Part shown: positions 26,961 through 34,750 of the stretch, in pieces
Numbering within the stretch: position 1 is the stretch's first letter
How the letters are laid out: every line of letters begins with the position of its first letter
Source of the DNA: VAZQ01 sp045811525
Lineage (GTDB): Bacteria; Pseudomonadota; Alphaproteobacteria; Rhizobiales; Xanthobacteraceae
Reading direction: 5' to 3'
DNA length: 64,000 nt
NCBI GenBank assembly: GCA_045811525.1
Contig: JBJMTV010000030.1
Location: 1-64,000, forward strand
Position numbers and translations under genes: made by a program
The notes under the pieces: model-generated
Seen by the model: the letters and a program-made list of their open reading frames with translations, nothing else
Database searches by the model: none
What the model was told of the DNA's origin: nothing

Positions 26961-29303
26961 CTACACGGACTTGACCGCTCTCGCCGCCGCGATGAGAGCG
27001 ACGATGTCGCCGGGAGCGACTGGCGTGTGGGTGATGCTAACGCTGAAGGTGCCGAGCGCATCATCGATGGCGCTGGCAATCGCGGCCGCCGCCGGGATGA
27101 CCCCGGCTTCGCCGACCCCTTTGACGCCGAGCGGATTGAGCGTCGTCGGCGACTCCAGATGCAGGAGGCGCATCGGCGGTATTTCCGTGGAGGTCGGGAT
27201 CAGGTAGTCGGCCAATGTCGTGGTCAGTGGTTGCCCATCCGCGTCAAACACCATGCGTTCGAACAGCGCGCTGCCAAGGCCGTGCACGAAGCCTCCCAGA
27301 ACCTGGCCTTCGACCATGGCCGGATTGATCGCATGCCCGCAATCGTGTGCCACGACGACGTCCTGCACAACAACGCAGCCGGTCTCAATGTCCACCTCGA
27401 CCGTCACGACCGCCGTGCCGTTCGAATAAGCCATCTCGTTGATGATCAATTTCTCAGTAGCCTCGAGACCAGGCGGCAGGTCACCGGGAAGGCGCACGCC
27501 CGCAGTGCCGACCGACGCCCTCGCAATCTCCGCAAGCGTGACCTTCACATCGTGTGCGCCCTTTACCCGCACCTCCGTCCCCTCGATCTCCAGATCGTCG
27601 GCTGATGCCTCGAGCAGGTGACTGGCTACCGCGAGCGTCTTCTCGCGCACCATTGTGGCGGCGGCATGGGCCGAAGAGCCCGCCGTGACGGTCTGGCGGC
27701 TGCCGAAACCGCCGAAGCCGGTGAGCGAGCTCGCGGTGTCGCCAGTGATCACGACGACATTCGTCATGTCGCCACCGAGCTGCTTCGCGACGATCTGCGC
27801 CAGCATAGTCTTGGTACCCTGCCCCATTGCTGCGGCGCTGCTGCTGACGTGGATTTTGCCGGACGTGTTGATCTTCACCGTCGCGGGCTCATACGGGCCG
27901 CGTCCGGTCAACTCCACGAAATTGGCCAAGCCGATCCCTAGATACCGGCCTTCCTGGCGCGCGGATTGTTGCTTGTTGGGGAATTGGTCCCAGCCCGCGG
28001 CGGCCATGGCCTTGGCCTGTGATTGCAGGTAGTCGCCGGTGTCGATGACCACCGGGATGCCGCTGCGTGTCGCGAATGGCTTTGAGTGGGGGATTTGTTC
28101 GGGCCGGATCAGGTTACGTCGGCGCAGTTCGGCGCGATCGAGAGTCAGCTCACGCGCTACGCGGTCAAGCAACCGTTCCATCGCGAACACGCCCTGCGGC
28201 TGGCCGGCGCCGCGAACCGGCGTCACCGGCACTTTGTTCGTAGCAATCAGCTTGACGTTGAGGTCGCACGCCGGAACGTCGTAGGCCATGGTCAACGTCT
28301 GCGCCGCCTCGAACGCAACGTTGATTCCCCGCGCCGTGTAGGCGCCGTGGTCGTGCAGCATGGCGCCACGGACACCGCGGACGCGGCCATCAGCCTCGAC
28401 CGCGATGCTGATCTCCCAGTACTGGTCTCTTTCCTGCGTCGTCGAAACGAAATGCTCGCGGCGGTCCTCGATCCATTTGACCGGCCGCTGCAGGAGAATG
28501 GCGGCCAACACCGTGACGATGTCTTCCTGGTAGAATACAAGCTTGGGCCCGAAGCCGCCGCCCACTTCGGGGGCGATCACCCGCACAGTTCCCTCGTCGC
28601 GGCCGAGCAATTCGGCGATCAGGCGCATCGCCGCATGTGGGGTCTGTGTCGAACTCCAAAGCGTGATCTGACCGGTGGCTGGGTTGTAATCGGCGAGGTT
28701 GCCGCGGCACTCGATGGAGTGGCTGCCGCCGCGGGTCTGCCTGAGCGACTCGGTGAACACATGCCCCGCGCGCGAGAACGCCGCCTCGGGATCGCCGAAC
28801 TTCAGATCGAATTCGGCGACCACGTTATGCGGCGACAACGCGTGCGCCTTGGGCGCGTTGCGTGCTGCGCCGTCGCGGCAATCGACGACGGCGGGCAGCG
28901 GCTCATAGTCGACCTCGATCGCGGCAAGCGCATCCTCCGCGAGGCGCCGGCTGTCCGCCACGACGACGGCCATCGCTTCGCCAACATAGACCGCTTCGCG
29001 TGAGGCGAGGACGGGCCGGTCGAGCTGCTGCTTGAAACTCTTGCTGGGCAGCGCCACCACCAGCCGTTCGTTCGTCAGCTGTGGGCGTAAATCGGTAAGC
29101 GTGTAGACCGCGTGAACCCCTTCACATTCAAGTGCCCGTTTCACGTCGATGCCGCGGATTGCGGCATGCGCATGCGCGCTGCGAAGAAATGCGGCCTTCA
29201 GCGTATGTGGCAGCTGGATATCGTCGACGAACCGGCAACGTCCGGTGAGGAGAGCGGCATCCTCGACACGGAGGACTGATCGGTTGCGCGTGTTGCCGCT
29301 CAC
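26961..29303 (-). CDS. Xanthine-dehydrogenase-family molybdopterin subunit (CoxL-like)
   Basis: A 780-residue molybdenum hydroxylase large subunit. Landmarks: RVEDAALLTGRCRFVDDIQL, VYVGEAMAVVVADSRRLAED, PEVGGGFGPKLVFYQED, VTPVRGAGQPQGVFAMERLL, SSSAAAMGQGTKTMLAQIVA and the active-site loop GVKGVGEAGVIPAAAAIAS. The GTG at 29303 (SGNTRNRSVLRVED) is preferred, since sequence upstream is not family-like. A GTGA overlap at 29300-29303 suggests coupling to a short upstream frame (about 46 codons from 29439, unrecognised). No FAD or 2Fe-2S subunit is adjacent; these may come from 58105-59468. The stop faces lacI convergently. Confidence 0.88.
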   Translation of the reverse strand: MSGNTRNRSVLRVEDAALLTGRCRFVDDIQLPHTLKAAFLRSAHAHAAIRGIDVKRALECEGVHAVYTLTDLRPQLTNERLVVALPSKSFKQQLDRPVLASREAVYVGEAMAVVVADSRRLAEDALAAIEVDYEPLPAVVDCRDGAARNAPKAHALSPHNVVAEFDLKFGDPEAAFSRAGHVFTESLRQTRGGSHSIECRGNLADYNPATGQITLWSSTQTPHAAMRLIAELLGRDEGTVRVIAPEVGGGFGPKLVFYQEDIVTVLAAILLQRPVKWIEDRREHFVSTTQERDQYWEISIAVEADGRVRGVRGAMLHDHGAYTARGINVAFEAAQTLTMAYDVPACDLNVKLIATNKVPVTPVRGAGQPQGVFAMERLLDRVARELTLDRAELRRRNLIRPEQIPHSKPFATRSGIPVVIDTGDYLQSQAKAMAAAGWDQFPNKQQSARQEGRYLGIGLANFVELTGRGPYEPATVKINTSGKIHVSSSAAAMGQGTKTMLAQIVAKQLGGDMTNVVVITGDTASSLTGFGGFGSRQTVTAGSSAHAAATMVREKTLAVASHLLEASADDLEIEGTEVRVKGAHDVKVTLAEIARASVGTAGVRLPGDLPPGLEATEKLIINEMAYSNGTAVVTVEVDIETGCVVVQDVVVAHDCGHAINPAMVEGQVLGGFVHGLGSALFERMVFDADGQPLTTTLADYLIPTSTEIPPMRLLHLESPTTLNPLGVKGVGEAGVIPAAAAIASAIDDALGTFSVSITHTPVAPGDIVALIAAARAVKSV

Positions 29304-29448
29304 GGCATGCGCTCCACCGCGTCCCGGGCAGCTCGCCCGGCTTGCGTCATGTCGGCCGCGCGCGCAGCCGCGCCGGCGCGCTCCCGATCGAGGCAATACG
29401 TTGCCGCGAGCGCCCCGCGGTCAGGTCGGTGCCTCTGCACCGCTCGGC

Positions 29449-29847
29449 TCAGCCTGTGTGCCCGCCTGGAACGACAGCCTGCGCCTCGATTTCGACCTTG
29501 AGTTCGGGTGCGACCAGGGCGCCCACCTGTACCAATGTCGAGGCCGGCCGATGCTCGCCGAAATAGCGCATGCGTTCGGGATTGATTGCGGCACGGTCCG
29601 CGATGTCGGTCAGATAGATGTTGACCTTGACGACATGCTGCGGACCGCTGCCGGCGGCTCGCAGGCATTGATCCACATTGTGCATTGCTACCGTGAATTG
29701 ATCGACGACGTCAGCCGGCACGCCGCCACGGGCGTCGATGCCGACCGCCCCTGACACCCAGATGAACTCCCCGGCCCGCACCACGTGACAATAATGGCTG
29801 AAGGGCGGCGCTTGCCCATCAACCATCAGCCGCTGGATTTTATCCAT
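29449..29847 (-). CDS. RidA/YjgF-family protein
   Basis: A 132-residue RidA-superfamily protein. Characteristic segments are EFIWVSGAVGIDARGGVPAD, DQCLRAAGSGPQHVVKVNIY, and a C-terminal RPASTLVQVGALVAPELKVE with VEIEAQAVV. The Arg of the RidA active site is represented in HRPASTLVQV. Such proteins deaminate reactive enamine/imine intermediates or act as hydrolases in catabolic pathways of amines and N-heterocycles. It lies between the hydroxylase (26961) and the VOC gene (29875) on the same strand, so one operon transcribed from the 30300 region is likely. Confidence 0.9.
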   Translation of the reverse strand: MDKIQRLMVDGQAPPFSHYCHVVRAGEFIWVSGAVGIDARGGVPADVVDQFTVAMHNVDQCLRAAGSGPQHVVKVNIYLTDIADRAAINPERMRYFGEHRPASTLVQVGALVAPELKVEIEAQAVVPGGHTG

Positions 29848-29874
29848 CGTTGCCTCGCCTCAAACGGACCCAAT

Positions 29875-30276
29875 TCAACGATGCGAACCGGTCCAGCCCT
29901 TGCGGGAAATGTCGATGATGATGCCGTCCGGATCCTGGAACTTGCGCTCGAAATTCTCTTTCTCGGCGTCGTCGCCGAGGTCCATGAAGAATTTGCCGCC
30001 CGCCGCCTCAACGCGCTTCTGGGTTTCGGCAACATCATCGACGATGAAGCCGAAGTGGTGCGCTCCGACGAAATCCTTCATGTCGGGGCGCCCCGAGCCC
30101 TTCGACCCGGTGAAGTTCAGCAGAGCCAGGTTGACGGTGCCGTCACTCATATAGATCGCCGAGCTCCACCCCAGGTCTTCATGGCCAACCCGCTTGAGGC
30201 CGAACGCCTCCTCATAGAATTTCGCGGACTTCTCCTGATCGCGCACTACGATCGCAAAATGCCTCAGCTCTGCCAT
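29875..30276 (-). CDS. VOC-family (glyoxalase-fold) protein
   Basis: A 133-residue protein of the vicinal oxygen chelate superfamily. It has the paired beta-alpha-beta-beta-beta units: MAELRHFAIVVRDQEKSAKF YEEAFG at the start and HHFGFIVDDVAETQKRVEAA in the second half, ending QDPDGIIIDISRKG. Metal ligands can be assigned to His5 and the Asp/Glu near the end, but dioxygenase versus lyase activity cannot be decided. ATG 30276 (AGGAG nine bases upstream) is preferred over 30300. It is probably the first gene of a minus-strand operon with RidA and the hydroxylase, driven from the 30372 palindrome region. Confidence 0.88.
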   Translation of the reverse strand: MAELRHFAIVVRDQEKSAKFYEEAFGLKRVGHEDLGWSSAIYMSDGTVNLALLNFTGSKGSGRPDMKDFVGAHHFGFIVDDVAETQKRVEAAGGKFFMDLGDDAEKENFERKFQDPDGIIIDISRKGWTGSHR

Positions 30277-30371
30277 GAAGGTCGACTCCTGTTGTTGCAA
30301 TCGCAGTGTATCGCTAGCTGCATCAAGGGGGGCGTTGCCTGCGGGCCGCCGGCGGAAGGCCTCTGCCCCTG

Positions 30372-30387
30372 TACTAACATGTTAGTA
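30372..30387. promoter_or_regulatory. 16-bp perfect palindrome between divergent genes
   Basis: TACTAACATGTTAGTA is a perfect 16-bp inverted repeat with no spacer. It lies between the VOC gene (start 30276) and the alpha/beta hydrolase gene (start 30435), 96 and 48 bases from their starts. The sequence is unlike the TGAAACGTTTCA sites, so a different regulator, for example of TetR, MarR or GntR type, probably binds here. No such regulator gene is in the window. Confidence 0.6.
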
Positions 30388-30434
30388 TACACGGGCCGGT
30401 CAAGCCGCCGTGAACTGCCAGGGACCTCCAGTTT

Positions 30435-31271
30435 ATGAACGAGCCGGTTTTCCTAAACTACACCCAAGCCGAGTTAGACCTGTACTACGATCAGCGACGG
30501 TGGCACCCGGCTGCCCAAGCCGAGATCGAACGTTATATCGCGAGCAGTGAGGCGGCCCGTGGGCGGCTTCATCACGACAATCACCGCTACGGGCCGGGAG
30601 AAAACGAGAGCTTGGACTGGTTTCCCGCGGGGGATGCCGCGGCTCCGGTGATTGTTTTCGTTCACGGCGGCGCCTGGATCAATTTCACCAAAGACGACTT
30701 CTCGTTCGTGGCGGCCGGCGCGGTGGAACGGGGCTTCCACACCTGCGTGCTTAATTTCGCCGGACTGAAAACAGTGCGCATGCCCGAAATGCTCGCACAG
30801 GTGCAGCGCGGCATCGCCTGGGTTGCGAGTCACACCCAGGAACTCAAGGCGGATGCGAGGCGCTTGCACGTTTGCGGCCATTCATCGGGCGCGCATCTCG
30901 CTTCCCTTGCGCTGCTGCAGGATCACTCGCCGATCCATTCGGCAACGCTCATTAGCGGCGCGTACGAGCTTGAGCCGGTCATGCTCAGCGCCCGCCGCTC
31001 CTATGTCCTACTCGAACCCGCCGAGGTGGCAGCGCTCAGCCCAATCCGGCATATTGACCGGATCGGCTGTCCTCTGCTGGTGGCGTTCTGTGGAAATGAC
31101 ACGCCGGAATACCAGCGCCATGCCCGAGCCTTCCACGAAGCCCTGCAGCGGCGCGGGAAAGTCGCCGAACTTTTTCATTTATCGTTGGCAAATCACTTCG
31201 ACAGCGTCTTTTCGCTGGAGCAGCCGCACTCCAACCTGCTGGAGAAGATGGCGGCTCTCCTTCAGAGCTAG
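30435..31271 (+). CDS. Alpha/beta hydrolase, arylformamidase (KynB)-like
   Basis: A 278-residue serine hydrolase. The oxyanion-hole motif HGGAWINF (about 75-82), the nucleophile elbow GHSSGAH (about 148-154), an Asp in FCGNDTPEY and the final His in ANHFDSVF make a complete triad of the esterase_LipA/arylformamidase type. The N-terminal YDQRRWHPAA also fits formamidase-like proteins. It would hydrolyse an amide or ester, for example an N-formyl or ring-derived amide. It is divergent from the VOC gene across the 30372 palindrome. Its TAG overlaps the stop of the convergent permease gene (CTAG at 31268-31271). Confidence 0.85.
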   Translation: MNEPVFLNYTQAELDLYYDQRRWHPAAQAEIERYIASSEAARGRLHHDNHRYGPGENESLDWFPAGDAAAPVIVFVHGGAWINFTKDDFSFVAAGAVERGFHTCVLNFAGLKTVRMPEMLAQVQRGIAWVASHTQELKADARRLHVCGHSSGAHLASLALLQDHSPIHSATLISGAYELEPVMLSARRSYVLLEPAEVAALSPIRHIDRIGCPLLVAFCGNDTPEYQRHARAFHEALQRRGKVAELFHLSLANHFDSVFSLEQPHSNLLEKMAALLQS

Positions 31272-32056
31272 CCGCCGCCAGAAAACGCGCCCGGATCGTG
31301 ACCGCGCGTTGCCCAGCCGGTCCATCGCCGCTCGAGGACGGCGGCTGCCGCATACATCGTCACGCCCATCACGGCAATCACGATTAAGCCCGCGAACACC
31401 AGAGGCACTCGAAAGGTCGAGCTGGCGGTGACCATCAGGTAGCCGATGCCGACATTCGACGCGAGAGTTTCGGAAATCACGGTTCCGACGAAGGCGAGCG
31501 CGATGGCAACCTTCAGCGAGGCAAAGAAATAAGGCATCGCGCGCGGCAGGCCGACCTTGCGGATCATATCGAGCCGGCTGGCGCCGAGTGAGCGCAGCAC
31601 ATCCTGAAGCTCAGGCTCAACGGTAGCGATGCCGGTTGCGACGTTCACGGAAATCGGAAAGAACGCGGTCAGGAACGCTGTCACCACTGCCGGGATGGTG
31701 CCGATGCCGAACCACATCACGAGGATCGGCACCAACGCCACTTTCGGGATGGCGTTGAATCCGATCAGCAGCGGGTTGACAGCGCGGTACATCAGGGCCG
31801 AGGCGCCGACGGCGATGCCAAGCGCCAGCCCGAACACCAGTGATATGCCGAAGCCAACAATGGTAACCAGCAGAGTATGCAGCGCATTCGGCCAGATGCC
31901 CGGCCATTGCGCGATCAACTCGGCCAAGGCGGTGCTCGGAGCCGGCAGGATGAAGACGGGGATCATGAACAGCCGGCAGGTCAGCTCCCACAGTGCGAAG
32001 AAGACGGCGATCGCGATGGCTGGTGTTGCCTGATAGATCGCCTGGTTGAGGGTCAT
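31268..32056 (-). CDS. ABC transporter permease, NitT/TauT (SsuC) type
   Basis: A 262-residue inner-membrane permease with about six hydrophobic helices. The EAA-like cytoplasmic loop is ELQDVLRSLGASRLDMIRKV followed by GLPRAMPYFFASLK, typical of SsuC/TauC. The start overlaps the ATPase stop by four bases (32053-32056). It forms an importer with the ATPase at 32053 and the binding protein at 33551; a thioesterase gene is included in the same minus-strand operon. The operators at 34628 and 34739 lie upstream of the operon. Substrate class: sulfonates, pyrimidines or aromatic acids are usual for this family; none can be chosen here. Confidence 0.93.
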   Translation of the reverse strand: MTLNQAIYQATPAIAIAVFFALWELTCRLFMIPVFILPAPSTALAELIAQWPGIWPNALHTLLVTIVGFGISLVFGLALGIAVGASALMYRAVNPLLIGFNAIPKVALVPILVMWFGIGTIPAVVTAFLTAFFPISVNVATGIATVEPELQDVLRSLGASRLDMIRKVGLPRAMPYFFASLKVAIALAFVGTVISETLASNVGIGYLMVTASSTFRVPLVFAGLIVIAVMGVTMYAAAAVLERRWTGWATRGHDPGAFSGGG

Positions 32057-32946
32057 CGACTTGACGACACGGCTTCCGAGGTCACGAGGCGGGCATCGTG
32101 GGTCACACGTGCGCGTCCGATATGGCCGCGAAGCTCGTGAATATAGTCGATGAAATTCTGGCGATAGCGCATTTCAGCCGTACGGGGGCGCGGAAGGTCG
32201 ATCTCGGTCCGGAATACGATGCGGCCCGGTCGGCTCGACATCACATGAATGCTGTCCGCTAGGTATGTAGCCTCGGTCAGGTCGTGTGTCACCAGCAGGA
32301 CCGTAAAGTGCTGTTCGGTCCAAAGCGCCTGGAGGACGTCCCAGAGCTCCTCGCGCGTGAACGCATCAAGAGCAGCGAACGGCTCATCGAGCAGCAAAAT
32401 TTCCGGGCGGTGAATCAGTGCGCGGCAGAGCGACACGCGCTGCTGCATGCCTCCTGACAATTCCCACGGGAATTTATCCTCCACTCCCGTCAGGCCGACC
32501 TTCAGCAGCAGTTGCCTCGCGGCCTCGATATACTCTCTGCGGCTTTGTGCGTGTCGGATACGCTGGCGATGCGGGCGCACGATCTCCAGGGGCAGCAGCA
32601 GATTGTGCAACGTGGTGCGCCAGGGCAGCAGGACGGGGTTCTGGAACGCCATCCCCACCGTCTTGAGCGGCGCCATCACCTCTGAGCCGGCCACAGTGAC
32701 ATGCCCGCCGCTCGGGCGGCGCAGGCCGGAGATCAGCTTCAGCAATGTTGATTTGCCGCAGCCGGATGGGCCGACCACGGCTGCGAATTCGCCGCGGCCG
32801 ATCGAGACGGAAGTGCCTTGGAGCGCCAGCACTCCCGAGGCGTGCTGTCCGTAGAAGAGATCAGCCGATGCAACATCGACGAACGCAGGGGCTGGTGCTT
32901 TGGTCGGAATGCCGGCCGGCGAGACCTTGCCCTCGATCGTGGTCAT
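32053..32946 (-). CDS. ABC transporter ATP-binding protein, NitT/TauT (SsuB) type
   Basis: A 297-residue ATPase. Walker A GPSGCGKST is at about 59-67, the ABC signature LSGGMQQR at about 163-170, Walker B ILLLDEP at about 183-189, and the switch His in LLVTHDLTEA. All catalytic elements are present. The N-terminal 20-25 residues are an extension without a family match. It energises the permease at 31268-32056, whose start it overlaps, and works with the receptor at 33551-34591. Confidence 0.94.
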   Translation of the reverse strand: MTTIEGKVSPAGIPTKAPAPAFVDVASADLFYGQHASGVLALQGTSVSIGRGEFAAVVGPSGCGKSTLLKLISGLRRPSGGHVTVAGSEVMAPLKTVGMAFQNPVLLPWRTTLHNLLLPLEIVRPHRQRIRHAQSRREYIEAARQLLLKVGLTGVEDKFPWELSGGMQQRVSLCRALIHRPEILLLDEPFAALDAFTREELWDVLQALWTEQHFTVLLVTHDLTEATYLADSIHVMSSRPGRIVFRTEIDLPRPRTAEMRYRQNFIDYIHELRGHIGRARVTHDARLVTSEAVSSSR

Positions 32947-33016
32947 CCGGAATGCCTTGCGCTCCGGCCTGCGCGATAGCGCATGTTCCGACCTGTGGCC
33001 CGCATTTGCATCGCGT

Positions 33017-33445
33017 TCATACGCTCGCGCACAGGTACGCCGTGCGGCCGATCGCCACCAAGCGGTCCTGGTCGTCGGTCAGGCGGATATCGACGATCCC
33101 GATCGTCCGACCGACTTTGACGATCGTGCCGACAGCGCGCAGCTCAGTGCCGGCAGCGATGCGCAGGTAGTCGACGCGCAAGTCGATGGTGGCCACGCTG
33201 TGCTTCAGCTTCGAGGCGATCGCGGCATGCCCGGTGATGTCGATCAGCGCCGCGACGACGCCGCCATGGACCTCCGGCTTGCCCGCCACGCGGCTCACCT
33301 CGGGCCGGATCGTCAGATAGATGGTGACGCTGCCGGCGTTCTCGTCGACCGCCATCAAGCGCGGGAGCAGCCATTGATGAAACGGCGTCTGTGCGATGTT
33401 GTCGCGTACGAACTCGAACGTGTTTTGGGGCTTTGTTTCCGTCAT
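33017..33445 (-). CDS. PaaI-type hotdog thioesterase
   Basis: A 142-residue hotdog-fold protein. The PaaI/4HBT signature HGGVVAALIDITGHAAI (about 61-77) carries the helix and active-site region, and VDYLRIAAGTELRAVG and IVDIRLTDDQDRLVAIGRTA follow. It would hydrolyse an acyl-CoA, possibly releasing stalled CoA esters of the pathway. It lies between the binding protein (33551) and the ATPase (32946), with gaps of 105 and 70 bases, so it is co-transcribed with the transporter. An acyl-CoA ligase gene lies just upstream, consistent with CoA-ester metabolism. Confidence 0.9.
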   Translation of the reverse strand: MTETKPQNTFEFVRDNIAQTPFHQWLLPRLMAVDENAGSVTIYLTIRPEVSRVAGKPEVHGGVVAALIDITGHAAIASKLKHSVATIDLRVDYLRIAAGTELRAVGTIVKVGRTIGIVDIRLTDDQDRLVAIGRTAYLCASV

Positions 33446-33550
33446 GCCAATAGCTGTGCTGTTCCGGTCAAATGCGGAGAGAGGGGCTTCGACACGACGA
33501 GGAGAGACCGAACAATCCGGCGCGATCCGGCGCGCCCTATTGCGGTGAGC

Positions 33551-34591
33551 TTATTGCCCGGGCTTCCACGCGCTGATCTTGAGATCGGCTGCCGGCGGCA
33601 GGTAGGCGTCGGTGTACACCTCCGAAGCCTTTGGAGCCGATTTCAAGCTGAACGGGCCGGCGACGTCGTCCAGCGTCCTTTGCAGTCGAGCCGGATCGAC
33701 CTGGCTGTAGCCATGCTGCAGCACATGATCGGTGATCAGCATGTATTCCAGCGAGATTTTCAATCGATCCATCTCGATCTTGTCGTCCAGCAGCGGATCG
33801 CGCTTTTTGACGCTTGCGAGAGCGACCGCCGGATTCTTGACCATCTGATCGAGGCCATAGGCCACACCGCGAATGAAGTTCCGGATCGCCTCTGGATGGG
33901 CCTGGGCGAACGCGGGTGTCGTAATGATGGCGCTGCCGTAAAGCGGCACACCGTATTTCGAGTAGATGAAGGTGCGGATGCCGCTCTCCGGGACGCCCAT
34001 CGCACGTGCGTTCATGATCGTGGTCGTGGCGTTGCCGGTCACGGCGTCAGCCTGCCCGCGAACCAGCATGGTGTCGCGCATATCGGACGCGACATTGCTC
34101 CATTCGATTTTGCTGCTGTCGATCTTGTTGATCGAGGCAAACAGCGGAAACAGTTGCTTGCCAGCGTCCTGCGGCGCCGCGACTCGCTTGCCCTCCAGAT
34201 CGGTAGGCACGCGGATCTTGCTGCTCGCGAGCGTGGTAATGCCCATCGCCGAATTGTCCTGATTGATCGCCACCGCGATCAGCCGGCGATCCGGATTGGC
34301 GGCGTTGAACCGCACCATCGTGTAGAGATCGGCGTAACCCATGCTATAGGCGCCGCTGCCCACCTTGGTCACAGTGTCGCCGGAGCCGGCACCGCGATCG
34401 ATCTGCACATTCAGCTTGGAGCGTTTGAACGTCCCGTCCTCGGCCGGCAAGGTGAATTGCGCATGCTCCCCCTCGAACTTCCAGTCGAGCACGAATTTGA
34501 TGTCGGTTTCCTGCGCCTTGGCCAGTGCGGCCGAGAACGACAGGGCCAAAACGCCCAGGGCGCCGGCCAAAAGCATGTGCTGGTTTTTCAT
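33551..34591 (-). CDS. ABC transporter substrate-binding protein, NMT1/SsuA-like
   Basis: A 346-residue exported receptor. The signal peptide is MKNQHMLLAGALGVLALSFS with cleavage near ALAKAQ. The mature part has IKFVLDWKFEGEHAQFTLPA, VGSGAYSMGYADLYTMVRF, TDLEGKRVAAPQDAGKQLF and ASDMRDTMLVRGQADAV, standard for NMT1-type receptors. The operon order is receptor, thioesterase, ATPase, permease. Operators GAAACGTTTC at 34628-34637 (37 bases from the start codon) and TGAAACGTTTCA at 34739-34750 precede it, which suggests regulation by the island LacI protein. Confidence 0.93.
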   Translation of the reverse strand: MKNQHMLLAGALGVLALSFSAALAKAQETDIKFVLDWKFEGEHAQFTLPAEDGTFKRSKLNVQIDRGAGSGDTVTKVGSGAYSMGYADLYTMVRFNAANPDRRLIAVAINQDNSAMGITTLASSKIRVPTDLEGKRVAAPQDAGKQLFPLFASINKIDSSKIEWSNVASDMRDTMLVRGQADAVTGNATTTIMNARAMGVPESGIRTFIYSKYGVPLYGSAIITTPAFAQAHPEAIRNFIRGVAYGLDQMVKNPAVALASVKKRDPLLDDKIEMDRLKISLEYMLITDHVLQHGYSQVDPARLQRTLDDVAGPFSLKSAPKASEVYTDAYLPPAADLKISAWKPGQ

Positions 34592-34627
34592 CGCGAACTC
34601 ATTCTGCTAGGTGGTTGAGGCCGGCTC

Positions 34628-34637
34628 GAAACGTTTC
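34628..34637. promoter_or_regulatory. Putative LacI-family operator, GAAACGTTTC
   Basis: A perfect 10-bp palindrome core (flanked C and C rather than T and A) 37 bases upstream of the binding protein start at 34591. Its centre is 112 bases from the centre of the next site at 34739-34750, which would allow DNA looping. Confidence 0.65.
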
Positions 34638-34738
34638 CACATCGGAATACAATAGCGCCGCCGGGAGTTTTGGCGCAACTCGGACAGTATTGTTGCGGGG
34701 GCAAGGTCGCCGCGTGCATTCAGACACAGTTCGCATGG

Positions 34739-34750
34739 TGAAACGTTTCA
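34739..34750. promoter_or_regulatory. Putative LacI-family operator, TGAAACGTTTCA
   Basis: A perfect 12-bp palindrome. It overlaps the stop codon of the acyl-CoA ligase gene (stop at 34748-34750) and lies about 150 bases upstream of the receptor start at 34591. A site at the 3' end of one gene and in front of the next fits control of the downstream transporter operon. Confidence 0.65.

Noticed and set aside
26961..29396. Long plus-strand open frames opposite the hydroxylase genes (for example 28086-29003)
   Set aside because: They are antisense shadows of a GC-rich gene and show no family motif or ribosome site.
29303..29439. Small 46-codon frame between RidA and the hydroxylase, with a GTGA overlap
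   Set aside because: The overlap is suggestive, but the peptide has no recognisable motif and the start is a weak GTG; mentioned only in the hydroxylase entry.
32900..34618. A 572-codon plus-strand open frame
   Set aside because: It runs opposite the receptor and thioesterase genes, which have clear domains and signal peptides; the composition is that of a reversed coding strand.
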